From positions 14,288,109-14,352,108 of the forward strand of contig NC_069100.1 in the NCBI RefSeq assembly GCF_947172395.1: a stretch of 64,000 nucleotides of DNA, given 5' to 3'. Source of the DNA: Bicyclus anynana (lineage: Eukaryota > Arthropoda > Insecta > Lepidoptera > Nymphalidae). Below the pieces are notes generated by a model. That model searched no databases and had not been told where the DNA came from. It saw only the letters and a program-made list of their open reading frames with translations. Below are positions 22,174 to 33,170 of the stretch, piece by piece. The position numbers and the translations under genes are program-made. Position 1 is the first letter of the stretch. Every line of letters begins with the position of its first letter.

Positions 22174-22327
22174 TCTATACTAATATTAAAAAGAGGTAAA
22201 GTGTGTGAGGTTGTAGGGGGTAATATCCAGATTTTCCAAAACTATTTTGAAATTTTTTTTGGTGTCATACGCTATATCTTATCATCGTATTCTCATGGAA
22301 CTGGTGAAACCGCGGGGTGTCGGCTAG
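22174..22327 (+). mobile_element. Helitron-like element, both ends intact
   Basis: It starts TCTATACTAATATTAAAAAG preceded by A and ends GGGGTGTCGGCTAG followed by T. This fits Helitron end rules (TC...CTRR inserted between A and T). Only 154 bp, non-autonomous. Confidence 0.75.
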
Positions 22328-22525
22328 TAAGTAAAATAAAGGGGTTAAGTTTGTGTGTTTGTAGGGTTTTAGGAGAGATTTATAGATAACTACCTACCTA
22401 CTGAACCGTTTTTGTAAAATCTTTTACCACTAGAAAACCGCGTTATTTGTTAGTGCCATAGGTTATAATTATTTTATTCACATAATATCACAGGAACGGG
22501 AACTAGCAACCTGCGGTCTACTAAA
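22328..22525 (+). mobile_element. second Helitron-like element, degraded
   Basis: AAAATAAAGGGGTTAAGTTT, CTACTGAACCGTTTTTGTAA, CACTAGAAAACCGC and CACAGGAACGGGAACTAG. It lies directly beside the previous copy. Confidence 0.6.
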
Positions 22526-22587
22526 TTTTATACAAAAACTGCTAAAACTTACGTTATTTTTGTTGGAGTATATGCGCAATTAATATC

Positions 22588-22720
22588 TTAATTCTCTACG
22601 TATGTGAAATCTGCCAATCCGCATTGGGTCAGCGTGGTGGATATTGCTATTGGCCTAACCCCTATCACTCTAAGAGGAGACTCGATCTCTACAGTAGGCC
22701 GAATATGGGTTGATATGCGC
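22588..22720 (+). repeat. SINE B, 3' half
   Basis: From ATTCTCTACGTATGTGAAAT to GCCGAATATGGGTTGATATG. Confidence 0.8.
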
Positions 22721-25300
22721 GATTGACCGATTATTCATCGTCTGTGCTAGGAGTGGCTTCACCATGGGATTATTGAATATTAATACATATTTCGTTACCT
22801 AACTTTAATTAAATAAAAAGGTCTAATATTGGAATATTTAATACTTAATTGTGTTAATCCAAATTAAAATGTATTTTCATTTTAAATTTCAGCCAGATCG
22901 CTTGAGTAGCCGCAGCGTAGATAAAGGAACAAACAAACACACTTGCACACAAACTTATCAACATTGCTCAAAGTAACGGACTATATTATATAGTATGTTA
23001 AGATCCAAGAATTTTTCATATTGAAAAAATTAAGTAATTAGTGGATCGAAATATATTAAAACTCCTTTTCACTTGACCGTATTTTGAAAGTGATTGGCAA
23101 TGATTTGTTTTTACTTTTTTGCGTGCTTAGAAACCATTACGCTTGTAGGGTTGTCAAACGTCGATGCTTTCATTTATTACGGCTGTGCTTTGCTAGAATC
23201 CACATGATTGTAAGCAATAATACACCTACAATGGCACATGCTTGCCCAAAAGAGTATATTTTACGTCACCAAGTTATAAATGGTGTAAAAATAGGCATTT
23301 TACATCTATTTTTGACATGAATGTGGCATAGCAGAATACGGACTCTTCTTAGTGGGTCTCAACTACTAACTTGGATTCATGTCTACAATGTTGCAACAAT
23401 GCGAGGTTGTGGGCTACAATATTTATCAGATATTAGTGATAATAATATCCGAGAACAACAGCTTAGAGTTCTTTTAAAAACCTGTTTTTATATACTTACT
23501 TTAAAACATATAATAAAAAAACTGTCTAATTATTCTGAAATGCATCTAACAGTGTAAGACAGGAAAGTATAAATTATGTAGAGTCTAAGGGAGGCCTTTA
23601 CATAGATTAGTTATTAGTTTTAATCGCATTAGACAGCTTAATAAACCTATTTCCTCGACACACCGCGCATTGCAATATTGTAACTGGTTCTGTTAATTTA
23701 TTGTTTATGGTGGGTAGTAATATTTAAATTTTATGAACCCCTCGCTTTTAATTAACAACTCACTTAATTGAATTTAATTTCTAATCGATGTTTTGCGCTA
23801 AACATAATTGCCGCTTAGGTAATTCCTTAATGGATACCTACTGCATAATAGAATTAATGGTGTTAAAATGAAAAGGTATAAATATACGAATAAATAAATG
23901 TATGAAGAAAAATATATAATTCCCCTTTTTCAGATTTTATTAAAGGATATTTAGTAAGTATTTACAATGTAAGTAAATAAGATAGGTAGACACATATTAT
24001 TAAGTAGATATACTTATAATATAAGATCAACTTGATTTTTTAAATAAACTCTAACCTTATTTCAGTTCTTACTTCCGGATCCCCGGAACAATGAAAAATT
24101 GACAACACTATAAAATAAATAGAAATTGCCAATACAATCACCAAATTCAGTAGAAAAATCAATGTTAACAATTTTCCGAGATTTCCTTTTTTACGATTTC
24201 CATACAGTTGAAAAGAAAAACGAATTCAATATTGCTACAGTTTGGTACAGCCCTACAATCAACGCCTCGTACGTTCTATTTTCAAAATTCCTCCTTGTAT
24301 TGATCGCGTTCGATTGCTTTGAACTAATTACATTTTTTTTCTTTTACTCCCTTAAACGAATGTTAAAGAAATATAACATCTAATACAACCACGTAAAGTT
24401 CAAGAATCGGGATTATAACAGCAGATGTAAATTAGTCTTCAAATGTATATTTTTCTTATTGATTCTCTATAGACTCTATATCGACATGGCGCCATAATCA
24501 AATAAAAAGGTTTGTTTTTGTTTTTACGGTAGTTTGAAAGTGCTAATGATTTGTGTTTTATAAACAAACTTTTTTTAGATATTTAGTCTATGCTTTTTAG
24601 GATTTTTTCTATGGTTCCAGTCTACCCTGATTACAGATGCGTCTATTTTCTCGGAACTAATTTACGTTTAATTAACACAAAAATAGGTACCTACCTACTT
24701 TTTCGAAAGTATTCAAAGAGGTCAGTAATATTAGTTGGAATAATTTGAATTACCTCTATTTCTATACTTTACATTTAAATTTTGGTTATAAAATAGGTAT
24801 ATTGGACAGTGAATCTCCGATATAAAATGAGTTGTATATTTCAAACTATATGTTCGTAAGTGTAGGCCATGTTACACTGGTATTCTTGTATAAAGATAAG
24901 TACTTAATACAAATATAAAGAGGTCTCTATTTTAGTACCTAGCATTGGAAAGTGTAGTTCAAAATAATCTGGACTTTAAATCTGGTCGATATAATATTAT
25001 TGCCCAACGTGACTTTAACTCTATTACGCTACTACTTCTTCGAAAGCACAGTTCAAAACAATCTGGATTTGCATGCCCACTTAAATGTGAACCGCACTTC
25101 CCCAATTATAGTTAATAAGTTTAGGTCAAGTTACATTGGACATGTTATTAAGCCCTAGTGAAAATCTCCATTATAAGTTGAACTGTAATATCTAGTTGAA
25201 TATTTAAAAGCGCGGTTCAAAACATTTCGGGCAATTAAACTACCAATGTAAAATGAGCTTTGCGCTATTAGGTATAATTCTAAAGCACGGTTCATGTGAT
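22721..25300. other. no gene recognised
   Basis: Long AT-rich stretch with short chance frames. 22888-22935 (TTTCAGCCAGATCGCTTGAG) is a repeat D internal piece, also seen at 45043. 24940-25300 has loosely repeating CAAAATAATCTGGA/CAAAACAATCTGGA phrases. Confidence 0.4.
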
Positions 25301-25639
25301 ATTGGTTCTTGTATGAGTTAGTCTCGCTTCGTGGGTGGTCGAGATTTTTTACTCTGCCGTCATTGACCTCTGCGGATTACGCCGTATCACACCTGTGTTT
25401 AGGTATTTATAGTATTTCTTATTTTTACAGTTGGTTTATCATTTTTAACCGACTTTCATATATGAGGAGTTTTCCAGCGAGTAGTTATCTATGTGAATGG
25501 TCTACCATACTAATGGCCAGGCTTGTGGTTATAGGCGACGGGAGTTGGAGTTTAGGTCCACCATGCTCTAATGCAATTGGCGTTTTGGAAGGTCGGAATC
25601 GAACTCCTGTTCTGTGTTTTTTCCAAATTATTTGATCAG

Positions 25640-25952
25640 TTTTTTTTTTATTCTTTACTAGTTAGCCCTTGACTTTAATCTCACCTGATGGTAAGTGATG
25701 ATGCAGTCTAAGATGGAATCGGGCTAACTTGTTAGGAGGATGAAATCCACACCTCTTTCGGTTTCTACACGACGTCGTACCGGAACGCTAAATCGCTTGG
25801 CGGTACGTCTTTGCCGGTAGGGTGGTAACTAGCCTCGGCCGAAGCCTCCCACCAGCCAGACCTGGACCAATTAAGAAAACCTCAATCGGTCCAGCCGGGG
25901 ATCAAACCCAGGACCTCTGTCTTGTAAGTCCACTGCGCCACGAAGGCCGTCA
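25640..25952 (-). repeat. SINE A
   Basis: Reverse copy from the T-run and GTTAGCCCTTGACT to GCGCCACGAAGGCCGTC. Part of the A-box region (GCGCATACC) is deleted. Confidence 0.9.
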
Positions 25953-25973
25953 AGTTACAAGTTTTGATGGCTT

Positions 25974-26137
25974 CTCTGGCGCAGTTGGTAGTGTGTAGTG
26001 GCGTGCATTTCATAGATGCGAAAAGCACTACCTACCCTAAGGGCTCAATAACTTTTACTTATAGTGCATACCCTAGTTAAAAACCTTATTAACCTATGGT
26101 TTTCAAAAGAGAAGTCCTGGGTACGAATCTCAGCATT
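25974..26137 (+). repeat. tRNA-like head split by an insertion
   Basis: TTCTCTGGCGCAGTTGGTAG (A-box) is separated by about 100 bp from GTCCTGGGTACGAATCTCAG (B-box-like). Confidence 0.45.
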
Positions 26138-26315
26138 TTAGTGGCATTAGTAATGGTATAGTATTTTTTTCCTTACATGGCAAAAAAGGTAAACAAAGAT
26201 CCGTCGTCACGACATTCACATATTTCTCACAAACCGTCCGTTTAAACTAAATCATTTATATACACATCACTTCATTTAACGCGCACACCGCGAATTACAT
26301 AAAAACTGCTTGTAA

Positions 26316-26470
26316 TCTATACTAATATTATAAAGAGGTAAAGTTTGTAAGTTTGTAAGTTTGTCACATTTTTTAAATGGGGTAATCTTCGGAACTACTG
26401 GTCCGATTTTAAAAATTCTTTCACCAGTAGAATGCTACATTATCGAGGAGTGCTATAGGCTAGGCTATAT
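26316..26470 (+). mobile_element. Helitron-like element, 5' part
   Basis: TCTATACTAATATTATAAAG preceded by A, GGGGTAATCTTCGGAACTAC and GCTACATTATCGAGGAGTG; truncated at a (TA)n run near 26470. Confidence 0.75.
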
Positions 26471-26891
26471 ATATATTTTATATTGGTATCATATATATTA
26501 TCCGAGTTATCACAGTTTTTGTCATACAGGTCGGACTGAAAATCCTCTTAAACAGACTTATTCGCATGCGCTGCCTTAACTATTGTGTAAAATTGAAATT
26601 AATGTATGGAGGCTTTATGTATCTTTAAAAATTCTACAAAAAAGTCCGCGACACCATATATCTATCTTCTATATATTAGCAGATATAGTACCTTTTGTGT
26701 TTTAAAAATTATTAATTTTATATACTTAGGTTTACGTCATTATGTATACAACTAAACTTTAATCCTTATTAAAATAAATTATTTAATAATCACATATTAT
26801 GGAGATAAGATTTGCCCTTTACAGTATGTTAATTATTTAAATACTTTCGGAGATAATACAAAATTTCTAAAAGGCGCAGAAATTCCGCTAT

Positions 26892-27068
26892 ATGACGCCC
26901 GGCGCTTTCATTTACGTAGTTCCCATTCCCGTGTGAATATGGAGATCAAACATAGCCTATGACACTCGCAAATAACGTAGATTTCTATTGGTAAAAAAAA
27001 ATTCCAAATCGGTCCAGTAGATCCAGAGATTACCACCTACACACGTACCTCTTTATATTATTAGCATA
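26892..27068 (-). mobile_element. Helitron-like element
   Basis: Reverse copy: ATGACGCCCGGCGC, GTAGTTCCCATTCCCGTG, TAGCCTATGACACTCGC and CTCTTTATATTATTAGCAT. Confidence 0.7.
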
Positions 27069-27079
27069 GAAGTCTCTAT

Positions 27080-27560
27080 TTCTCTTGGTCACCACCACTC
27101 TCGAAGGACTGGGCCGATTTTGCTAAGGGTAGGAGTAAGATAGAGAAGTTACAGGGTAGGGTAGGGTATGGGTAGGGAAGCGTAGGGGTAGTGTAGGGTA
27201 GGTTTAGGGCCGGGTTTAGGGTAGTGGTAGGGTAGGGGTAGAGGTAGGGTAGTGGTAGGGTAGAGGTACGGGTAGGATATGGAAGTGGTAGGGTAGGGGT
27301 ACGATAGGCGTGAGATAGGGGTACGGGTGGGATAGGGGTAGGAAAGGGATAGGGTACGGGGAGGGTACGGGGAGGGTAGGGGTAGGATGGGGGTAGGGGT
27401 AGGTTGGGGTAGGGTGTAGGTAAGGTAGGGTAGGGGTTATGGTAGATGTAGGAGTTGGGTAGGGTTGGGGTAGTGGTAGGGTAGGGGTAGGGTAGTAGGG
27501 GTAGTAGTAAAGATGACATCGAAATTTACGCGGACGAAGTCGCGGGCGTCCGCTAGTTAA
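27080..27560 (-). repeat. repeat D copy carrying a ~390-bp (GGGTA)-rich tract
   Basis: The right edge ACGCGGACGAAGTCGCGGGC then GTCCGCTAG is the reversed D head. The tract 27124-27510 is irregular GGGTAGGG/GGGTAGTGG repeats, C-rich on the minus strand, with G-quadruplex potential. A shorter version sits at the same place in the D copy at 61981-62172. A 147-codon minus frame across it is a simple-repeat artefact. Confidence 0.8.
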
Positions 27561-27786
27561 CTAATAAATCACATTTATTTCACTAAAAACGAAATCACAA
27601 CAAGTTTTATTTCTACAGATTAACGAAAATGTTGCGAATTTGACATTTCGTAATGCTAGATTGTCTATGAATTGAAGAGACGGGAAAGATACATGAAATT
27701 ATAACTTGTCGATAATTATGTACATATTTTTTAATTTTAATATTTGTGTCCTTTGTGGCTTATAAATAAAATAAATGTGTATCTTT

Positions 27787-27935
27787 ATTAACACAGCACC
27801 AAAGAATATATTATACTCCATGGAGAAGAAGTAAATCTACATACATGAAAACGTTGGACATAGCAGCGACATTATTTCCGCATACGAATATTTTTTCATA
27901 AAGTCAGTGGCAATTCTAAAGGACCTAATTGAGAA
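27787..27935 (+). repeat. inverted partner of 29160-29460
   Basis: Blocks CATGAAAACGTTGGACATAG, CGACATTATTTCCGCATACG and GTCAGTGGCAATT reappear reverse-complemented at 29205-29445. The two flank a 1.2-kb interval. Confidence 0.8.
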
Positions 27936-27948
27936 AAAACAAATAATA

Positions 27949-28285
27949 ATTTAAAAAAAATATATACAACCGACTTCAAAATATTAACGTACCCACGAAA
28001 TTAAAAAAGGGAAAAATAATATCATTATATTTTCTGCCAAGCCAGTGTATTCAATCTATTAATTCAAGGTGTACCCTATCGTAAAGATTTTTGTTTCTTA
28101 GACATTATTTTTGTCTGTCATGTGTTTTTTTCAGTAACGACTTAAGTCAACATCAGACGGGCTTGGCAGCGACTTCAAAATGATCAATAAGTAGAAAATA
28201 TAATAATGTTATCTTTCCCTTTTTAGTTTCGTGGGTACGTTAACATTTTGAAGTCGGTTGTATTTTTTCATATTTTTTTTTTTTA
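27949..28285. mobile_element. fold-back element, AACCGACTTC termini
   Basis: Left arm ACAACCGACTTCAAAATATT, ACGTACCCACGAAATTAAAA; right arm TTTCGTGGGTACGTTAACAT, TTTTGAAGTCGGTTGTATT. Both arms meet GCCAAGCC / GGCTTGGC near the centre. Same plan as 32229-32558. Confidence 0.8.
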
Positions 28286-29159
28286 TATTTTTAATATACC
28301 TAATAAATAAATCAATCCATATGAAATTCAACCTAAAATCCACCCATCTGAAAGTCGGAATTTTCGGTTAGTTATATTATTGTTAGTCATACACTACTCA
28401 GCAATCAGCAATAATATAACAACCAAACAACAAATAAATAACAAGACTAACAATTGCAAACGAAACAAATAAGTAATGATGATATGGAACAAACATTGAC
28501 ACGACCTCACTGTGAGCATGGAAGCGACAATGTGGCACTTTTTGCTCGCAGTAAACTCATCCTAAACCGAGCTTAACCGATCGCGGCGCGAGTGCTCCCG
28601 AATGTTTGTAATTATATAGCACGATCAAAAATTATTAAAAAACCGATAAACCGATTCTTCAACCACTTGCAAAATTTTTAAATTAAGAATAAAGAAAACA
28701 ATACACAAATACGACTTGAATATTATGATTGCTGAATCAGAAAAATAAATAAAAGATTTGAAATACTAATGGAAAAAATTTATTACTTTTGTTTCGCAAC
28801 ATGGTGAGATTTTTATTTTTCTGGTATACGTAAATCGTGACAGTCAGAGTTATTAGGATATTATATAAAGAAGTTTGAGAGATAGTGATGTACAAGGGGC
28901 CGAAACTTTAGTACAAAGGTTTTTGAATATATGACATTATGCGGTAATAAATTTAGTAGGTTCTAGAGCTAGAAAAATGTTACGAATTATAATTAGAGAC
29001 AGACAGTAAGTGTACATTAATTCCAATTATGTTCTACATAGTCATTTGGACTAGTGGTGTATAACCAAGGTAAAAAAAGAAAGAAATAATAATCTTTAAT
29101 TCAATAGAAAAATATTTTTGTCGCTTTTTTGTTTTTCTCAATTGTTTTCTTCAACAATT
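28286..29159. other. no gene recognised
   Basis: Unassigned AT-rich sequence with a short GC-rich spot at about 28570-28605 (CGATCGCGGCGCGAGTG). Confidence 0.4.
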
Positions 29160-29367
29160 TAAAAATTAAAAATTTCCATTATTAATTGCCACTGACTTTA
29201 TTTCAAAAATATTCGTATGCGGAAATAATGTCGCTACTATATCCAACAAAATGAAATGTAATGTTTTTTAACTTTTTTAACTTTTGTAACTTTTGTATCT
29301 TTTGTAATTTTTAAAAATGTAAACTGTAAATTTTTTGTAATTTATGTACTTGGAAATAAAGGCTATA

Positions 29368-29398
<31 letters not shown>

Positions 29399-29460
29399 AT
29401 CCAACATTTTCATGTATTTCATGATTCACTTCTTCTCCTTGGTGTATATATTCTTAAAAT
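29160..29460. repeat. inverted partner of 27787-27935, split by a retro-insertion
   Basis: TGCCACTGACTTTATTTC, CGTATGCGGAAATAATGTCG and CATTTTCATGTATTTCATGA are the reverse complement of 27787-27935, with the LINE-tail insertion 29249-29392 in the middle. Confidence 0.8.
29249..29392 (+). mobile_element. severely 5'-truncated LINE tail with target-site duplication
   Basis: The short 3' end (ACTTGGAAATAAAGGCTATA then (TTA)n) is bracketed by a perfect 14-bp direct repeat, TACTATATCCAACA, at 29235-29248 and 29393-29406. The inverted paralogue at 27870 shows the empty site. Confidence 0.85.
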
Positions 29461-29744
29461 GATATTTAATTTCCTAAAATGCACACAACTGAAAAGTTGG
29501 AAAACGAAACAAATATGGAACGTAATAGTTTTTTAAGATGACGTATAGTAACGGATATTTTAGTTTAGTTATTTCAGATATAACGATACCTACTTGATAT
29601 CGTTACGATGCCCGCGGTTAACTTCTCAACCCTACTGATTGTCTTTGGTTCATAGTCAGCCATTATTGTTGTTTAAAATTGACATCTAAGAAAATTTCAA
29701 GTATAGTAGGTTTGTAGCTAGGCGCGGTTCTTACGATTTTTGAA

Positions 29745-29935
29745 AGTTCCCCTCGATTTCTCCAGGATCCCACCATCAGATCCTGATATGATGAAAATGG
29801 GACCGGACCACCTCAAGAATTAAAAAAAGAATTACTTATTCAAATCGGTCCAGGCGTCTTCGAGTAATCAGACATACATACAAAAAAAAACACACTCGAA
29901 TTGAGAACCGCCTCCTTTTTTTGAAGTGGGTAAAA
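29745..29935 (-). repeat. element L, head region
   Basis: AAGTTCCCCTCGATTTCTCC, CACCATCAGATCCTGATATG, GGTCCAGGCGTCTTCGAG and GAATTGAGAACCGCCTCC...GAAGTGGGT are in the same order as 3655-3838. Confidence 0.8.
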
Positions 29936-29941
29936 AAACTT

Positions 29942-30271
29942 AATTATATAATGATTTATTTATTTTGCTATCATCCGCGAAAAGTCGACGAACCCATGCG
30001 ACAACGTCACCCAGGTCCGACAAAATACTCTCTACGTACGTTTCACCCCGAAACCGGAGCATCCTCAGGAGATGTTGACTCTACAACGTGCAATCAACAT
30101 CTCCTGAGGATGCTCCGGTTTCGGGGTGAAAGTACGTAGAGAGTATTTTTTCAGACGTGGGTGACGTTGTCGCATGGGTTCGTCAGCTTTTCGCGGAGGA
30201 TAGCAAAATAAATAAATCATTATATAATCATGATGAACTTCCGCAAAGTAACGCCTGCTTCTATCCAATAT
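29942..30271. mobile_element. fold-back element K, copy 1
   Basis: Two ~135-bp arms (29942-30077 and 30094-30227) are nearly exact reverse complements: TCGACGAACCCATGCGACAA, TACTCTCTACGTACGTTTCA and CCGAAACCGGAGCATCCTCA. They meet at CTCTACAACGTGCA. The right arm extends to ACGCCTGCTTCTATCCAAT, which the left arm lacks. Confidence 0.88.
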
Positions 30272-30478
30272 TTAAAAAAACTTAATTTAAAAAAAAAATA
30301 TTTACAGTTCCTCTAATAAAAGCCGTGTTAGCCGTAGAACATCGCAGCATCAAGCCCCTCCCGAATCAATACAATAAAATAGCGAGTGGAAAAAGAAGTT
30401 AATTTCAACCCGAGGCTGTTTCGCGTGCCGGCGGTAAGGGCAGGGTTACATGGAATGATATACGAAGGTGTAGTCTAC

Positions 30479-30757
30479 AAGAGCCGTAGATTCCGGAGGG
30501 TGTGGGTTCGAATCCGGCCCGAAGCATGCACCTCCAACTTTTCAGTTGTGTGCATTTTTAGAAATTAAATATCACATGTCTCGAACGGTGAAGGAAAACA
30601 TCGTGAGGAAACCTGCATACCAAAGAGTTTTCTCAATTCTCTGCGTGTGTGAAGTCTGCCAATCCGCACTGGACCAGCGTGGTGGTCTATTGGCCTAACC
30701 CCTCTCATACTGACAGGAGATTGCTCAGCAGTGAGCCGAATATGGGTTGATAACTAA
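30479..30757 (+). repeat. SINE B
   Basis: It starts at AAGAGCCGTAGATTCCGGAG (A-box segment deleted), with the B-box GGGTTCGAATCCGGCCC, and runs to GTGAGCCGAATATGGG. Confidence 0.88.
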
Positions 30758-30766
30758 GTAGTCTAC

Positions 30767-30872
30767 ATTATTATAAAGATTTGTCTGTTTGTTTGATTGA
30801 TACGAATAGCCTCCGAAACTACTAGACCGATTTTAAAAATTCTTACACCAATGGGAAGCTACATTATCGGAA
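30767..30872 (+). mobile_element. Helitron-like 5' fragment
   Basis: TTATTATAAAGATTTGTCTG, CGAAACTACTAGACCG and GGGAAGCTACATTATCGG. A (GT)n run follows at 30896-30914. Confidence 0.6.
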
Positions 30873-30971
30873 TAATAATGATAATCAGGAAAGTTTGTGT
30901 GTGTGTGTGTGTGTAAGTATGTTTGTTCCTCATTTACGCTGAGGTTTGCAAACCGATTTCGCTTAGGTAGG

Positions 30972-31030
30972 TTTTACCGACTTACAAAAAGGAGGAGGTT
31001 CTACGTTCGGCTGTATGTATGTTTTTTTTT
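30972..31030 (+). repeat. element L, head fragment
   Basis: ACCGACTTACAAAAAGGAGG then TTCTACGTTCGGCTGTATG. Confidence 0.7.
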
Positions 31031-31084
31031 TAAATGTACATAATATAGGTACTATATTATGTATATAATATAGGTAATATAGGT

Positions 31085-31190
31085 ACTAGCGGACTCCCGC
31101 GAATACGTTCGCGTTAAATACTTACTGTTTCTTACAAATCGTGGATTTTTTCGGGATAAAAGTTGCCTATGTTCTGCTCCAAGGATCTAT
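31085..31190 (+). repeat. repeat D head
   Basis: CTAGCGGACTCCCGCGAATA, CGTGGATTTTTTCGGGATAA and AGTTGCCTATGTTCTGCTCC. Confidence 0.7.
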
Positions 31191-31375
31191 TTTATTTATC
31201 TTTACACTAAATTTTAACCAAATGTCAGGTGACAGTTTGTTTTACTTTTGAAATTTTGCCGCGTTTTACGAATTATTAGTACCTACCTACGTATTATGAC
31301 AGTCATACAGGCAACTGTCACCCGCACCATGCTACAGCGCATATAGATTTCTGTCGTGGAGACCACTGATCGTTT

Positions 31376-32200
31376 TTAACCGACTTCCAAAAAGGAGGAG
31401 GTTCTACGTTCGGCTGTATGTATGTTTTTTTTTTTTTTTTTTTTTTTATGTATGTCCAGCGATAATTCCGTCAATTATGGACCGATTTTGAAAATTCTTT
31501 TTTTGTTTTGTAGGGTTTACTTCCAGGGTGGTCCCATTTTTTTCATGTCAGGATCTGATGATGGCATCCTGCAGAAATGGAGGGGAACTTTCGAAAGTTG
31601 TAGAGACGGCTAGTACGTTTGTTAGTGTTTCCATAAGGTATTTTAAACCACTACAACTTTATAAAGGTTTGGAGTTGGTCTGATGATGGAGCCGAAACAC
31701 AGACGATGGAACTCGTCAAGGATTTACAGCAGTCACCTTTTGTTTGGGCTTGATTAATTTGTATTGATGAGTACTTTCCACCTATATGGGTTGTGACTCT
31801 ATTAAGGGTCTGGTGATGAAGGCGAGGGACAGTGAAGAGAACTCCTCGACGGTTCACAGTAGCTACCTTGTGTTTGGACTTGATAAATTTGTATTGATGA
31901 GAACTTACCACCTAGATGGATTGTGACTGTATTAAGGGTCTGGTGATGAAGACGAGGGACAGTGAAGGGAACTCCCCGACGGTGCACAGTAGCTACCTTG
32001 TGTTTGGACTTGATCAATTTGTATTGATGAGAACTTTTCACCTAGATGGATTGCGACTGTATTAAGGGTCTGGTGATGAAGACGAAGCACAGTGAAGAGA
32101 ACTCCTCGACGGCTCACAGTAGCTACCTTGTGTGTGGACTTGATAATTTTTTATTGATAAGAACTTTCCACTTAGATAGGTTGTGACTGTACACACGCAG
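31376..32200 (+). mobile_element. element L with four ~130-bp tandem repeats
   Basis: The head TTTTAACCGACTTCCAAAAA then GGAGGAGG is followed by a poly-T, GGATCTGATGATGGCATCCT and GGGGAACTTTCGAAAG. Four 130-bp units start at about 31677, 31807, 31937 and 32067 with GGTCTGGTGATGAAGACGAG-type openings; each contains GTAGCTACCTTGTGTTTGGA and TTGTATTGATGAGAACTTTC. The unit also occurs in the inverted copy at 3190-3500, so it belongs to the element. Confidence 0.85.
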
Positions 32201-32228
32201 TGGGTATGCTAACACTAAAAATAAAAAA

Positions 32229-32558
32229 ATAAAAATTTTAATAAAAAAAATTCAACCGACTTCCAACTCAAAAAATAACTTTAACTAAAAAGCAAAAAAT
32301 AACATCCTATCTATGTGCTACCTTCTGATCAGTTTGAAGGCGGTGCCAAGCCAGTGTCGTGTTTTAATTAAAGCTGTTTCTGGAATAACCACAGAAATTT
32401 TGTAGTTTAAACGTATTTAATTAAAACATCACTGGCTTGGCACCGCCTTCAAACTGATCAGAAGGTAGCACATAGGTAGGATGTTATTTTTTGCTTTTTA
32501 GTTAAAGTTATTTTTTGAGTTGGAAGTCGGTTGAATTTTTTTTATTAAAATTTTTATT
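32229..32558. mobile_element. fold-back element, ~145-bp near-perfect arms
   Basis: Left arm 32229-32375 and right arm 32411-32558: AATAAAAATTTTAATAAAAA, TTCAACCGACTTCCAACTC and GCTACCTTCTGATCAGTTTG are mirrored at the right. The central ~36 bp are unpaired. It lies directly after the tandem array of element L. Confidence 0.9.
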
Positions 32559-32628
32559 CATCGTATTTTCGTTTTTTTAGCAGGTGCAAAGTAACGTTAT
32601 TTTTACCATCCACTTCCTTTTCCTTTTG

Positions 32629-33006
32629 ACGGCCTCCGTGGCGCAGTTTTATGCGCGGTGGATTTACAAAACGGACGTCCTGGGTTCGATCCCCGGCTGG
32701 GCAGATTGAGATTTTCTTAATTTGTCCAGGTCTGGCTGGTGGGAGGCTTCGGCCGTGGCTAGTTACCACCCTACCGGCAAAGACGTACCGCCAAGCGATT
32801 TAGCGTTCCGGTACGATGCCGTGTAGAAACCGAAAGGGGTGTGGATTTTCATCCTCCTCCTAACAAGTTAGCCTGCTTCCATCTTAGACTGCATCATCAC
32901 TTACCATCAGGTGAGATTGTAGTCAAGGGCTAACTTGTAAAGAATAAAAAAAAAACCATCGGGTTAGATTGTAGTCAAGGGCTAACTTGTAAAGAAAAAA
33001 AAAAAA
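32629..33006 (+). repeat. SINE A, full length, with duplicated tail
   Basis: Head GGCCTCCGTGGCGCAG with an intact B-box and the complete body. After the first A-run (32946) the segment GATTGTAGTCAAGGGCTAAC plus TTGTAAAG is repeated, ending in a second A-run. Confidence 0.93.
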
Positions 33007-33170
33007 TAAGACTTTGCCGCCATGTAATCCGGGTCTGAAATTCTCGACATTCCGGGATAGAAGTGGCCTGTCGACTTTGTACCGGGGAGGGCCCTCGCTC
33101 GCTCACAGACCAACACGTGTTCGCGAATTACTTACCACTTTGAACTACTTCAGTTGGTTTAAAGTAAATA

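Noticed and set aside
22888..22935. Exon-like segment after a TTTCAG acceptor
   Set aside because: The same sequence occurs inside repeat D at 45043, so it is repeat-derived.
27124..27510. Telomere-like repeat
   Set aside because: The insect telomere motif is TTAGG; this is an irregular GGGTA/GTAGGG tract within repeat D, so it is not an interstitial telomere.
27076..27519. 147-codon minus-strand frame rich in Pro/Tyr/Thr (YPYPTTTPTLP...)
   Set aside because: It is the translation of the (GGGTA)-rich simple repeat inside a transposon, with no exon signals.
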